Of a stretch of 61,143 nt of DNA, positions 48,752 through 57,506 are shown one piece after another. How positions within the stretch are numbered: the stretch's first letter is position 1; the number at the start of each line of letters is the position of its first letter. The notes beneath the pieces were generated by a model. It was not told where the DNA came from and did no database searches. It saw only the letters and a program-made list of their open reading frames with translations. This DNA is from Candidatus Kapaibacterium sp. (GTDB lineage: Bacteria > Bacteroidota > Ignavibacteria > Kapaibacteriales > UBA4661). Location of the stretch: assembly GCA_004292595.1 (NCBI GenBank), contig RDXM01000096.1, positions 1 to 61,143 of the forward strand, read 5' to 3'. The translations under genes were made by a program, and so were the position numbers.

Positions 48752-48915
48752 CAAACCAAGACCCCAAGCCGCTCGGCGCAATTTTCACCCCAATCAAATG
48801 GGCAAAATGGGCATTGCAAGAAACTGGCACGTTTCAAGTATGGCTGGAAGGCGCGTTTGTCCTCGACCCAACGGCTGGAAATGATGCTTTTGTGCGGGCA
48901 ATGCTGGCGGGATTA
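48748..48915 (+). pseudogene. Truncated N-terminus of a third DNA methyltransferase
   Basis: GTG at 48748 overlaps the preceding stop. The translation TNQDPKPLGAIFTPIKWAKW...VLDPTAGNDAFVRAMLAG contains motif X (GAIFTP) and motif I (LDPTAGNDAF) of an Eco57I-type methyltransferase. After about 55 codons the sequence runs into the 3' end of the opposite-strand glycosyltransferase. The catalytic NPPY half is missing, so it is non-functional. It marks the right boundary of the restriction island. Confidence 0.8.
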
Positions 48916-50013
48916 CTGAATAATTGTACAGAGTGCATACCGAGCAACCACGCTCTCCACACTATGATACCGTGCCGCCCACGCCGCACCATACTGCCCC
49001 ATACTCGACCACTTGTCCTGCGCAAGCAACAGCGCACGAATGTCCTCACGCAAGGTAGCGCGGCGAATATTCCAAAAAGGATGTGTCTCGCCCTTGCACT
49101 GCTCCTGAAGAAAAAGCGCGAAATCTGGCATGATTTCTACGGCGGTGGGGATTCCCATCAACAAACTTTCGATAGAATTGACACCGTAGCCAATTTCGCC
49201 AATGCTATCAATAAAAACGTGGCAGCTTGCTTTTGCCGCCATTGCTTGCCGATGCGGGAGCTTTTCAATCAGCACAATTTCCAGTGAATATCTCTCAGAA
49301 AACTCATCGCGCAAGCTCTCCAGCGCAGCGAGAATCAGGTCTGTGCCTTTTGCAGCGCGGTTTGTTGGTGCGTGTCCGATGCGCAGCGTCTCGCCTTCTT
49401 GCGGCGGCAGATATGAGCGCGAAGGCGCGTACACAGGTGCTTCGTAAGGATAAAACAAAAATTGCGCTTCGGGAAAAAGCAAGGTGTGGTCGTGTTCAAA
49501 GGTGAAGGTAGCGCGGGCTTTCTCCTGAACACCAGCAATGATGCCGCGTGTACGCATATCCGAACCGTAGTACATACTCACAATCGGTACAGATGTTTGG
49601 GCGAGAAGCTGCGGAAAGCGTGTAAAATCGTGTCCGCCATCGGCAAAAATGAGGTCGAAACTCTCTAATCCACCAATCTGCTCCAAAGCCGCATGGATGC
49701 TGGCCTGCCAGTACCAATCGCGGAGGCGAAAAAGTGCGGCATCAAGCATATTTGCGGGTTGCCAATACTTGACTGCGCCTTCATGCCGCTTATTGATAAT
49801 GCTTGGCGTATTTCCCGCGCGAATAATTTTCCGCAACAACGGCACAAACGGCGCGTTTAGGGCGGGCAAACGCAAGGCAATATCTTCTTCGTAGTTTTGC
49901 ATTGGCGAAAGCAAGGTAATGAGCCGACTGTCATGCCCCAAACGCCGCTCTTCCTTGACAAGGCGCATGGGAATACCAGCAAAATTTTCGATAGCAAGAT
50001 GAAGAATACGCAT
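48913..50013 (-). CDS. Glycosyltransferase family 1/4-like protein
   Basis: 366 residues with a GT-B layout. The N-terminal domain opens MRILHLAIENFAGIPMRLVK, and the linker contains LIFADGGHDFTRFPQLLAQ and MYYGSDMRTRG. The C-terminal nucleotide-sugar domain has LRIGHAPTNRAAKGTDLILA and the E-x7-E-like stretch GYGVNSIESLLMGIPTAVE. ATG at 50013 is chosen because the upstream in-frame extension is a low-complexity hydrophobic run unlike the family. It probably builds surface glycans; donor and acceptor unknown. Its 3' end abuts the broken methyltransferase. Confidence 0.85.
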   Translation of the reverse strand: MRILHLAIENFAGIPMRLVKEERRLGHDSRLITLLSPMQNYEEDIALRLPALNAPFVPLLRKIIRAGNTPSIINKRHEGAVKYWQPANMLDAALFRLRDWYWQASIHAALEQIGGLESFDLIFADGGHDFTRFPQLLAQTSVPIVSMYYGSDMRTRGIIAGVQEKARATFTFEHDHTLLFPEAQFLFYPYEAPVYAPSRSYLPPQEGETLRIGHAPTNRAAKGTDLILAALESLRDEFSERYSLEIVLIEKLPHRQAMAAKASCHVFIDSIGEIGYGVNSIESLLMGIPTAVEIMPDFALFLQEQCKGETHPFWNIRRATLREDIRALLLAQDKWSSMGQYGAAWAARYHSVESVVARYALCTIIQ

Positions 50014-50235
50014 ACTCTGTGGTGCTTGAATGGGAAAAACGGCGTTTGTAGTTGATTTATTCTGCACATATACGAAAATACTTTTTCTTGATTCCCAAAA
50101 AATACCTATATTTGCGATTCTGTACGCAAAAAAATTTGTAAGCAGAAAAATCAACAGTAAAATAAGTAAACAGTTGCAATTCAATTTCTTGTTTCATCGC
50201 TGCTGTACAAACGCGGCGTTTTCTGATTCTTTCCA

Positions 50236-50391
50236 ATGAAACGTACATTTCAACCCAGCAAAATTCGCCGCCGCAGAGTACACGGTTTCCGTGCGCGTAT
50301 GGCAACCAAAAACGGACGCAAAGTCCTTGCAGCACGTCGCGCAAAAGGTCGTCATAAACTGACTGTCAGCGACGAATCACGCAACGGATAA
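50236..50391 (+). CDS. rpmH: 50S ribosomal protein L34
   Basis: 51 residues, [20 protein letters not shown] at the start and [20 protein letters not shown] later, the unmistakable L34 sequence: very basic, with conserved [14 protein letters not shown]. It lies at the head of the conserved rpmH-rnpA-yidD-yidC cluster. dnaA, often next to rpmH, is absent; a glycosyltransferase is divergent instead. A terminator-like hairpin follows at 50449-50484. Confidence 0.98.
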   Translation: MKRTFQPSKIRRRRVHGFRARMATKNGRKVLAARRAKGRHKLTVSDESRNG

Positions 50392-50448
50392 TGCTTCTAT
50401 AGCGAGGCATGTCTCTTGTCTCGCTTGACTATGACAGTGTTTGATTAC

Positions 50449-50484
50449 AGCGCATGGTGTTCGCATCAATGCGCTTTTTTTTTT
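50449..50484 (+). terminator. Terminator or attenuator between rpmH and rnpA
   Basis: AGCGCAT (50449-50455) pairs with ATGCGCT (50469-50475), followed by ten T residues. A smaller AGCGAG/CTCGCT hairpin precedes it at 50401-50424. Such a hairpin would reduce read-through from the strongly expressed L34 gene into rnpA. Confidence 0.75.
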
Positions 50485-50573
50485 GAGTAATTCTCTTGTG
50501 AGCAATTCTCTTGTGAGTAATTCTCTTGTGAGTAATTCTCTTGTGAGCAATTCTCTTTTGACTAATTTTTTAT
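50485..50573. repeat. 15-bp tandem repeat, five units
   Basis: GAGTAATTCTCTTGT repeated five times, with T/C variation at position 4 and decay in the last unit (GAGCAATTCTCTTTT), then GACTAATTTTTT. It lies directly after the T tract and about 35 bases before rnpA. The unit length is a multiple of three, and one frame reads SNSLV repeated. Confidence 0.9.
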
Positions 50574-50594
50574 CCCGTTCACGATTTGCCACCA

Positions 50595-51146
50595 ATGCCC
50601 GATTCTGCTTTAGAACAGCTTCCACTGCGCCCAGTATCACCGCCACGAGCGGTTGTTCCGCTCAAGGGATTTCAAGCCTTCGATGCGGTCTTTCGGCATG
50701 GTGCGCGTTTTGCGTATCGCGGCGTTACGGCGTTTGTGTTGTTTGACGATGTGCTTGCCAAGGCGCAGAAAAGCTCGCCCGACGACCATGCACTTCAGCA
50801 TATCTCCGCCAATTATCAGCAGCATTCTTCCGTAATAACAGGTAATGACACGCTTTCTCACGCATTACTTGTGGGCGTGTCGGCAAAGCGACGAACGCGC
50901 CCTGCGGTCATGCGGAATCGGATAAAACGGCTGCTGCGAACAAGCATTCATCAAACAATTCAGCGCGAAGGGCAGCTTTCACGCGGCATTGCGGCAATGG
51001 TTCTCATTTGCAACATTATTCCCGAAAAGCCGTCCTTGCTGGTGCTGGATGAAATTGCACCGCTTGTAGGGCGCATCGTCCAGAATGCTGATAAATACTA
51101 CTCTTCGCGGCATGGTAATAGCAATGCAGCCAAAGAGAAGCTCTAG
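50595..51146 (+). CDS. rnpA: Ribonuclease P protein component
   Basis: 183 residues, longer than the usual ~120. The protein binds RNase P RNA (encoded at 34836) and the tRNA leader. [20 protein letters not shown] opens the fold, and the RNR signature appears in [20 protein letters not shown]. An insertion of about 25-30 residues ([20 protein letters not shown]...) separates the two halves, and there is a ~20-residue N-terminal extension. ATG 50595 is preferred; TTG 50586 adds three residues. Confidence 0.93.
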   Translation: MPDSALEQLPLRPVSPPRAVVPLKGFQAFDAVFRHGARFAYRGVTAFVLFDDVLAKAQKSSPDDHALQHISANYQQHSSVITGNDTLSHALLVGVSAKRRTRPAVMRNRIKRLLRTSIHQTIQREGQLSRGIAAMVLICNIIPEKPSLLVLDEIAPLVGRIVQNADKYYSSRHGNSNAAKEKL

Positions 51147-51190
51147 CACATCGCTTCATTCTTCAGATTTCACATTTCATCCTTTCGTCA

Positions 51191-51439
51191 ATGAAATGGC
51201 TTGTTCTCCTCATCTTACGGGCGTATCAACTCGTGCTTTCACCGATGCTTCCGGCAGCGTGTCGGTTTTATCCGACGTGTTCAGAATATGCAATGCAGGC
51301 AGTCGAAAAGCACGGTGCGATGCGGGGTTCATGGCTTGCGGCGCAGCGTATTGGGCGTTGTCATCCGTGGCACGCGGGCGGCATAGACCCTGTGCCAGAG
51401 AGCCTTCCGCCCTGCCGTTGCACGACAAAAAGTAGGTAA
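51191..51439 (+). CDS. yidD: Membrane protein insertion efficiency factor YidD
   Basis: 82 residues with the family pattern [20 protein letters not shown] then [16 protein letters not shown] and [13 protein letters not shown]. The N-terminal amphipathic helix associates with the inner membrane, and the protein assists YidC-dependent insertion. It lies in the conserved position between rnpA and yidC. Confidence 0.96.
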   Translation: MKWLVLLILRAYQLVLSPMLPAACRFYPTCSEYAMQAVEKHGAMRGSWLAAQRIGRCHPWHAGGIDPVPESLPPCRCTTKSR

Positions 51440-51498
51440 ATTTCAATTTCCAATTCCCAATCTTCAACCTTCCTCTCACCGTTGAAATATAAGCAGTT

Positions 51499-53475
51499 AT
51501 GGAACGTAAACAATTTATCGGATTTTTGCTCATCGGACTGATTATCGCGGGCTACATGACGTGGACATCCGTGCAGCAAGCTCCGCCGAAAACGCCGCAA
51601 CAGAAGCAGCAGGATTCGCTCGCTCGCCTGAAAGCCTCATCGGAACAGGCTTTGCAGGATTCTTCCGCAAATACCACAAAGGGTGCGGTGCAAAATCAAG
51701 GACAAACTCAAGCGCAAACACAGAATAGTAGCAATCCTAACCATTCCAAGTTTGGCGCATTGTACGAACCCTTTCGCGGCGGGCGCGATGAAGTGATTAC
51801 GGTCGAAAACGACCTCCTCCAAGCGCGTATTTCCTCGCGTGGCGGCACCTTGCGAGCATGGCGATTGAAAAAATACTTGTCGTGGTATGGCGACAGTGTT
51901 CAACTTATTCCTTTTGAAAACAAGTTTGGTGCGCTGGGCATCAGTTTCCGCGATATGAACGACGGACAAGCGGGAACCTCGCGCGAAAGCAATATCGTGG
52001 ACACCCGCGAGTTGAATTTCACGCTGCAAAGCCCGCAAGGCGCAGTGAACAAGGTTTCAGGTAATGATTCGCTGGTTATCGTGGCAAGTGTGAAATTAGC
52101 AAATGGTGGCGTGATTGAGCGAAAATATACCTTCTACGGCAATCGCTATCACACAAATCTCGCTGTCCGCATAAACGGCATGAACGGCATGATGAGTGAT
52201 AAATACTCGCTGCAATGGCGCAACGGCTTGCAATACCAAGAACAAAACAGCGTGGAAGAATCCAGCCAAGCAAAGGCGTGGTTGGCGCAAAACGGCACAC
52301 AATCAGAGGTGGATGCTGGCGCAGAACCAGCACCCGTGAGCGCAAACGGTACGCTTGATTTTGCGGCAATTAAGTCGAAATATTTCGTTGCAGCAATTCA
52401 GCCAACAGGCGCACTCAAAAACGAAATGCTCCAAGCCTCGCTCACAGGCTACAAACAGCCTATGCCAAACGAAGGCAACGTCGAAAAATACGATATGAAA
52501 ATCGACGTTCCTTACTCGCAGAACCGCGTGGACACGTATTCTGTGTACATTGGACCGATTGAATACGATATTTTGAAAGAATACAAACTAGAATCGGCAT
52601 TTAATTTTGCGAACCAAATGATTTTGGGCTTGCAATATCTCATCCGTCCGATTGGCGAATACATGATTTTGCCGCTCTTGCGCTTTGTCTATAAGTTCAT
52701 TCCCAATTATGGTTTAGCGATTATTATTTTCTCGTTGCTCATGAAACTGCTCTTGCAACCGCTCACTGCCTCGCAGACAGAATCCATGCAGAAAATGCAG
52801 ATTTTGCAGCCAGAAATGGAAAAAATCAAGAGCAAGTACAAAGACGATATGCAAAAGCAACAACAGGAAACGATGAAATTGTACAGTGAATACGGCATCA
52901 ATCCTGCGGGCGGCTGTTTGCCCTTGCTCTTGCAAATGCCAATTCTTATTGCGCTCTACAATGTGTTCTCGTCCGTGATTGACCTTCGCCAAACGCCTTT
53001 TATTGGGTGGATTACCGATTTGTCCGTGCCAGACGAGCTTTTACGCTTGCCCTTCAAGCTGCCGCTCATCAACATTGATATTATCTCTGGTTTGGCTTTG
53101 TCAATGGGCTTGACGATGTTTGCGCAGCAATACATGACTGTCAAAGACCCACAGCAACGCGCTATGGTCTATATGATGCCCGTTATGATGACCTTTGCGT
53201 TTGCGAATCTTCCGGCTGGTTTGACGTTGTATTACTTTATGTTCAACATTATGAGCGTGGCGCAGCAGGTCTGGGCAACGAAGTTTTCCAAAAATAAAAT
53301 GACACTCGCCGACCTCAAGAAAGCACCGAAAAAGGAAGGGTGGCTACAAAAGAAAATGCGAGAAGCACAGAACATTGCCGCTGCGCAAGGGCGTACTATT
53401 CCTGGACAAGCACCAGAACTACCGTCGCGGACGGACGACAAACGGAACGACGACAAGAAGAAAAATCGCAAGTAA
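51499..53475 (+). CDS. yidC: Membrane protein insertase YidC
   Basis: 658 residues of the Gram-negative form. It has an N-terminal membrane anchor (FIGFLLIGLIIAGYMTW), a Gln/Ser-rich linker, and a large periplasmic beta-sandwich (about 85-355). The conserved five-helix insertase domain includes YGLAIIIFSLLMKLLLQPLT, NPAGGCLPLLLQMPILIALY and FANLPAGLTLYYFMFNIMS. A Lys/Arg-rich C-terminal tail, typical of species where YidC contacts ribosomes, ends the protein. It inserts and folds inner-membrane proteins with or without SecYEG. Confidence 0.97.
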   Translation: MERKQFIGFLLIGLIIAGYMTWTSVQQAPPKTPQQKQQDSLARLKASSEQALQDSSANTTKGAVQNQGQTQAQTQNSSNPNHSKFGALYEPFRGGRDEVITVENDLLQARISSRGGTLRAWRLKKYLSWYGDSVQLIPFENKFGALGISFRDMNDGQAGTSRESNIVDTRELNFTLQSPQGAVNKVSGNDSLVIVASVKLANGGVIERKYTFYGNRYHTNLAVRINGMNGMMSDKYSLQWRNGLQYQEQNSVEESSQAKAWLAQNGTQSEVDAGAEPAPVSANGTLDFAAIKSKYFVAAIQPTGALKNEMLQASLTGYKQPMPNEGNVEKYDMKIDVPYSQNRVDTYSVYIGPIEYDILKEYKLESAFNFANQMILGLQYLIRPIGEYMILPLLRFVYKFIPNYGLAIIIFSLLMKLLLQPLTASQTESMQKMQILQPEMEKIKSKYKDDMQKQQQETMKLYSEYGINPAGGCLPLLLQMPILIALYNVFSSVIDLRQTPFIGWITDLSVPDELLRLPFKLPLINIDIISGLALSMGLTMFAQQYMTVKDPQQRAMVYMMPVMMTFAFANLPAGLTLYYFMFNIMSVAQQVWATKFSKNKMTLADLKKAPKKEGWLQKKMREAQNIAAAQGRTIPGQAPELPSRTDDKRNDDKKKNRK

Positions 53476-53515
53476 AATAACGCACGATGCGAGCAGTAAG
53501 GCAAGCATCAATACA

Positions 53516-53578
53516 AACGCTCTTCCCACGAACACCAGCATTGATGAGCTTTGCTGCTGTTTTTGAGAAGAGCGTTTT
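53516..53578. terminator. Bidirectional terminator between yidC and the S9 peptidase
   Basis: AAACGCTCTTC at 53516 pairs with GAAGAGCGTTT at about 53566-53576, followed by a T tract on the plus strand. A-rich sequence on the other side lets it serve the convergent peptidase gene too. The loop is about 40 bases. Confidence 0.75.
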
Positions 53579-53610
53579 TTGTGTATAGCTTTCTTTTTCC
53601 GTCTTTTCTC

Positions 53611-55824
53611 TCAATTCCCTACATACTTTTTCAACCACGCTTGTACTTCCTGAAACCAAAAACGATGGTCTTCTGCTTTCAAAATCCAGTGGTTGGCATC
53701 GGGGAAAACAATCAGTTTGCTGGGAATTTGCAAACGCTGCAACACGCTCCAATTCTCAAGAGTTTGGTTCAAGGGTACGCGAAAATCGTTCTCGCCAACG
53801 GTGAGCAGAATCGGTGTTTTGAAGTTTTTTGCAAGACGAATCGGATTCTGCTCGCGCCAGACTTTACCTTGTTCCCAGACTGGTCCACCGCTATTTATTT
53901 CGCGGTGATAGATTGCGTCGCTTGTTCCCCACTGCGATTCCAAATTGATTAAGCCAGCGTGAGAAATAAGGCATTTGTAGCGCGTGGTGGTTGCCTGCAT
54001 CCAATTCGCCAAATGCCCGCCGTAGCTGGCTCCGCCACAGGCTTGGCGGCTTGCGTCAATAAAAGAAAACCGCTTGATTGCTTCGTCCGCCGCTTCGTTG
54101 ATTTCATTTGCTGGCGTGATGAACGGGTCGCCTTGAATCTCCTGCGCAAATTTTTCGCTAAAGCCCGTCGAGCCTGTGTAGTTCGTGAGCAGCACGATGT
54201 AGCCCGCCTGCGCAAGCAAATGGTAATTCCACCGCAACCCAAAGGCATCGCGGAACATCGTGTGCGGACCGCCGTGCATTATCACCAACAGCGGATATTT
54301 CTTGCTTTCGTCAAAAGCGGGCGGCAGCGCAATCATGCTGTGAATCGGCTTCCCGCCTTTGCTTGTGAAGGTAAAGTGGCGAAGCGGCGCGAGGTCGAGC
54401 TTTGCAAGCGCGGCATCATTGAAATCCGTCAATGCCTGATGTTTCCTTGCGTTGTTGCTCTTTGCATTGTTAGTGCCAAGCTCAATTTTCACAATTTCAT
54501 TTGGCATGGTTGCGGATTCAAATTGTGCGACAAGCAGCGAATTTCCAAGCGCGAAGCCATTGTAGCAGCCCGTCGTTTGCTCCAAAAGTGGCTTTACTTC
54601 GGGAGTTTTGTCATCATTATTTTGAAGCGCAATGCTGAAAAGCCGCACGAATCCTGCATCTTCAGCACTTATCACGATTGTCGTACCATTGGGGCTAATC
54701 TCAAAATTATCGACCGCGTGGTCGAACTGCGCCGTAAGTGGCTTCACTGCGCCGTTTGCGGGATTGATTTCCACCAAGCGCGTGTGATTGTACACTTTGT
54801 CATTGGCAGGATTCATAAAGCAGTAGAGTTTGCCTTGTGCGGAGAATTTCGCACCGCCGAAACTTGCATTTCCGCTTGTAAGTCGCTTGGGCTCTGCCTT
54901 TGGAGCTTCAGGGTTTGTACCAATTTCACCAATGTTTACTTGCCACAAATGATAGTTTACTTCTGCGAAAGCAGCTTTAATGCGCTCGGTCGTGGCAGTG
55001 AAGACGATAGCGCGTCCGTCGTGTGTCCACGTGGCTTGCAATTCTGCGCCCCCATTGCCCGAAACACCCGCAAAGCCGCTTTGTTTCACGAGTTCTGTGC
55101 CTGCCAGAATATCACGTGCTTTTGCATTTGCTTCGAGCGATTGCACAAAAATATGCGGCTGCATATCGTCGAGCCAACGGTCCCAATAGCGAATGGGGAA
55201 CGATTCATACACGCGAGCCTTGTATTTACGAGCCTTGCGCTCGGCGGCAATTTTTTTATTGGTCGAATCATCTGGCGCGTTTGGAAACACCACGCTTTGG
55301 AAAAGAAGTGCTTTGCCATCTGGTCGCCAATGTGGCGCGAATGCTCCTGTTGAGAGATTGGTAACGCGCTGTGCTTCGCCGCTTTCGGCAATATTCATCA
55401 CATAGATTTGGCTTGTTTCATCGCCTTCGCGTTTTGCGGCAAAGAGAATTTTTGTACCGTCGGGACTCCATTCTATGCTGCTTTCGCCGCCTTTTGTTGC
55501 CGTCAGACGGCGCGGTTTCTTGCTACCGTCGCTGGGAAAAAGCCAGAGGTCGCTTGTTTGCTCTTTGTCGTCGTAGCTGGGTTCGGTAACGGACACCACC
55601 ACAAGCCGCCCGTCGGGACTAAGCGCGGGCGCACCAACACGCCTCAGCAACCACATTGCTTCATGCGTAATGGCTTGCTTTATAGGCTGCGATGTTCGCG
55701 CAGACGTTGTTGTTCCTTGCGCGAAGGCACGTGGCGTAGCTTCAAACACGTCTATTGCAAAAATGAACATTGCACAGACAAGGAATGAAGCGGTTTGGAG
55801 TGAAAGAGAGAAGTAAAAACGCAT
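53611..55824 (-). CDS. S9-family (prolyl oligopeptidase / acylaminoacyl-peptidase-like) serine peptidase
   Basis: 737 residues. A signal peptide (MRFYFSLSLQTASFLVCAMF... FAQG) supports ATG 55824 over the ORF start 30 codons upstream. The N-terminal half is a WD40-like propeller with PDGRLVVVSV, IEWSPDGTKILFAA and HWRPDGKALLF repeats. The C-terminal alpha/beta-hydrolase has YPLLVIMHGGPHTMF (oxyanion region), the nucleophile in GGASYGGHL (Ser near residue 600), and the catalytic His in FPDANHWILK near residue 714. It would degrade short peptides in the periplasm. Confidence 0.94.
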   Translation of the reverse strand: MRFYFSLSLQTASFLVCAMFIFAIDVFEATPRAFAQGTTTSARTSQPIKQAITHEAMWLLRRVGAPALSPDGRLVVVSVTEPSYDDKEQTSDLWLFPSDGSKKPRRLTATKGGESSIEWSPDGTKILFAAKREGDETSQIYVMNIAESGEAQRVTNLSTGAFAPHWRPDGKALLFQSVVFPNAPDDSTNKKIAAERKARKYKARVYESFPIRYWDRWLDDMQPHIFVQSLEANAKARDILAGTELVKQSGFAGVSGNGGAELQATWTHDGRAIVFTATTERIKAAFAEVNYHLWQVNIGEIGTNPEAPKAEPKRLTSGNASFGGAKFSAQGKLYCFMNPANDKVYNHTRLVEINPANGAVKPLTAQFDHAVDNFEISPNGTTIVISAEDAGFVRLFSIALQNNDDKTPEVKPLLEQTTGCYNGFALGNSLLVAQFESATMPNEIVKIELGTNNAKSNNARKHQALTDFNDAALAKLDLAPLRHFTFTSKGGKPIHSMIALPPAFDESKKYPLLVIMHGGPHTMFRDAFGLRWNYHLLAQAGYIVLLTNYTGSTGFSEKFAQEIQGDPFITPANEINEAADEAIKRFSFIDASRQACGGASYGGHLANWMQATTTRYKCLISHAGLINLESQWGTSDAIYHREINSGGPVWEQGKVWREQNPIRLAKNFKTPILLTVGENDFRVPLNQTLENWSVLQRLQIPSKLIVFPDANHWILKAEDHRFWFQEVQAWLKKYVGN

Positions 55825-55914
55825 AAAGAGTGAGATTGAAGCGGTGAGAAAAGGTGATGTCGGAAAGCTGTATTTATTGTTGTGGGCAATCAAGCAAAAA
55901 ATGTGATGTGTCAA

Positions 55915-56313
55915 TCATTCATCATCAAGGCGTATTGCGGGTTTGCGGCGATATTGCTTTTTCGTGGCGTTGTGTTTTTTTCGTTCTTTTTGTGCTTGTA
56001 CGACAGAAAAAGGAACTTTTGTCGGAACGCGCTCTGGCGCACGATAATTGGCTTCGGCGGCTTTTTGGCGCAATCGTTTTATGCAGCGCATTTTGTTCAA
56101 ATACTGCGAACGCTCCGTTGTTGATTGAGCAACCAAGCCGCTTGGCAGGTGAATGAGCCGCACACCCGTTTCTACCTTGTTCACATTTTGCCCGCCCTTG
56201 CCGCCAGAGCGAAACGTTTGCAGACGACACTCGGAAAGCAAGTGTTCATCAGCATCGGGGAGGATGATAAGAGGTTGTTCCATTGATGGTTTGGTTGTAC
56301 GTGGTTGGTTCAT
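55915..56313 (-). CDS. ArfB-like peptidyl-tRNA hydrolase / release-factor domain protein
   Basis: About 132 residues from ATG 56313 (ATG 56283 is an alternative). The release-factor GGQ motif lies in [19 protein letters not shown], followed by the RF-1 domain helix [20 protein letters not shown]. The tail is basic ([17 protein letters not shown]), as in ArfB/ICT1, which enters the empty mRNA channel of stalled ribosomes and releases the nascent chain. No codon-recognition domain is present, so it is not RF1/RF2. PrfH is a less likely alternative. It lies 90 bases upstream of the S9 peptidase gene. Confidence 0.85.
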   Translation of the reverse strand: MNQPRTTKPSMEQPLIILPDADEHLLSECRLQTFRSGGKGGQNVNKVETGVRLIHLPSGLVAQSTTERSQYLNKMRCIKRLRQKAAEANYRAPERVPTKVPFSVVQAQKERKKHNATKKQYRRKPAIRLDDE

Positions 56314-56594
56314 GTTTTTTGGAATGCAGATGAGGTTTGTCGGTAACTGGTCAAGCATCCAGTACTCAAAATAACAAATATTCTGGCTCTAGTAAAAAAA
56401 ACACTCTTGAATTCAAGTTGTAGGAAACTATTTGAAAAGTCAAAAAAGATTGAAAAAGATGGGCAATACCCGCACATTAGCGGATATGAACATCACTTCT
56501 TATCCTTCCGATTAAGTATCAAATACCATCAAAGCAGCACAACACACTTTTTTAGAATCCGTTTTAATTTACCAATACCGAACAACCACATCTA

Positions 56595-56697
56595 ATACCG
56601 TTTCGATTGTAAAATGAATAGTTTCAATTCTCCGAAACAAGGCAGCATGCTGCCTTGCTCAAATCAAAGTATTCAAAATACAGTCAAAAAACGGTAT
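56595..56697. repeat. Palindromic repeat family C, copy 2 (inverted)
   Basis: Begins ATACCGTTTCGATTG and ends AAAAAACGGTAT, so the ends are inverted repeats (ATACCGTTT). The centre is the perfect palindrome CAAGGCAGCATGCTGCCTTG. It matches 9859-9954 in reverse complement. Confidence 0.87.
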
Positions 56698-56698
56698 A

Positions 56699-56790
56699 AT
56701 ACCAATTTAAGTGGAAGATTGTGCATGGCAACTGAGTAAACAAGGGGCTACAGACCCTTATTCTGCACAATGACTAACTCAATTTGGTAT
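56699..56790. repeat. Palindromic repeat family D
   Basis: Ends ATACCAATTT and AATTTGGTAT form near-perfect terminal inverted repeats. Inside, GATTGTGCA/TGCACAATG and AAGGGGC/GACCCTT form further stems. It directly abuts family C copy 2. Confidence 0.75.
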
Positions 56791-57066
56791 AAGGTTGTGG
56801 AGAGTCATTTGTTCAAGATGCTTCGATACGCTCAGCATGAGTTTTTATGCGGTATTCAGCCTGAGCCTGTTAAAGGCAAGGTATCCAGTTATTTTTCGAG
56901 CGTCCTCTAGGGCGATTACCGTGTCAACCGTTTTGAGGACGAGACATTTTTTGATGTGCAATTCTTACCCAGAGCATCAGTATTGGAGAAAATGCAAGGA
57001 ATTTCGTATGTTTGTGGCTATTTTATTTTCAATATTTATTTTCAAATTATTGGAAGACCACTACCA

Positions 57067-57411
57067 ATGGCAATACTCGAAACATTCCCCAATCCCGCGC
57101 CAAATGGACGGCGTTACACCATCACGCACATCAATCCCGAGTTTACGTCGATGTGTCCGAAAACGGGCTTGCCAGATTTTGGCACCATGACACTCGAATA
57201 CATCCCCGATAAAACCTGCGTGGAATTAAAATCTTTGAAATACTACTATCTGGATTTTCGCACCAAAGGTATTTTCTACGAAGCCGTTACCAATCAAATT
57301 TTGGACGACCTCGTCGAACTCTGCGACCCGCTTGAAATGACGGTTACCGCAGAATGGGGTCCGCGTGGTGGTATTAGTTCGGTGATTGTAGCCAGCTACA
57401 AGAAAGGATGA
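57067..57411 (+). CDS. queF: NADPH-dependent 7-cyano-7-deazaguanine reductase
   Basis: QueF reduces the nitrile of preQ0 to preQ1 in queuosine synthesis. The short unimodular type is present: 114 residues with the catalytic Cys30 in EFTSMCPKTGLPDFG, Asp37, and the NADPH-binding region CVELKSLKYYYLDFR. ATG 57067 (MAILETFPNP) is preferred; the frame is open further upstream, but that part is hydrophobic and unlike the family. queD follows 95 bases later. Confidence 0.95.
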   Translation: MAILETFPNPAPNGRRYTITHINPEFTSMCPKTGLPDFGTMTLEYIPDKTCVELKSLKYYYLDFRTKGIFYEAVTNQILDDLVELCDPLEMTVTAEWGPRGGISSVIVASYKKG

Positions 57412-57506
57412 AATCTGAGGGCTGAAATCTGAGGTAAGCCCGATGAAACCGCAAAGGCTCTTGATTATATTTCATCCCTCAGCCCTCATACTTCCTCATT
57501 TCATTT

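Larger units (their letters stand above)
56314..57066. other. Gene-poor region with nested repeats before queF
   Basis: 750 bases without a convincing gene. Short frames at 56407-56595 and 56795-57190 lack family features and the second overlaps queF out of frame. It contains family C copy 2 and the family D element back to back, then AAGATGCTTCGATACGCTCAG at about 56816, resembling interspersed repeats of unknown type. No preQ1 riboswitch was recognised. Confidence 0.5.

Noticed and set aside
48915-49287. Continuation of the third methyltransferase frame
   Set aside because: Past about 48915 the frame is only the antisense of the glycosyltransferase 3' end; no methyltransferase motif continues.
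50441-50746. ORF with SNSLV repeats between rpmH and rnpA
   Set aside because: It reads through a tandem repeat and into rnpA in another frame; no ribosome site or conserved part outside the repeat.
53959-55353. 464-codon plus-strand ORF opposite the S9 peptidase
   Set aside because: The peptidase on the other strand has full catalytic motifs and a signal peptide, while this frame has many Cys/His/Arg residues and no domain.
56795-57190. 131-codon ORF overlapping queF
   Set aside because: Out of frame with queF, no family features, and its 5' half runs through repeat-like sequence.
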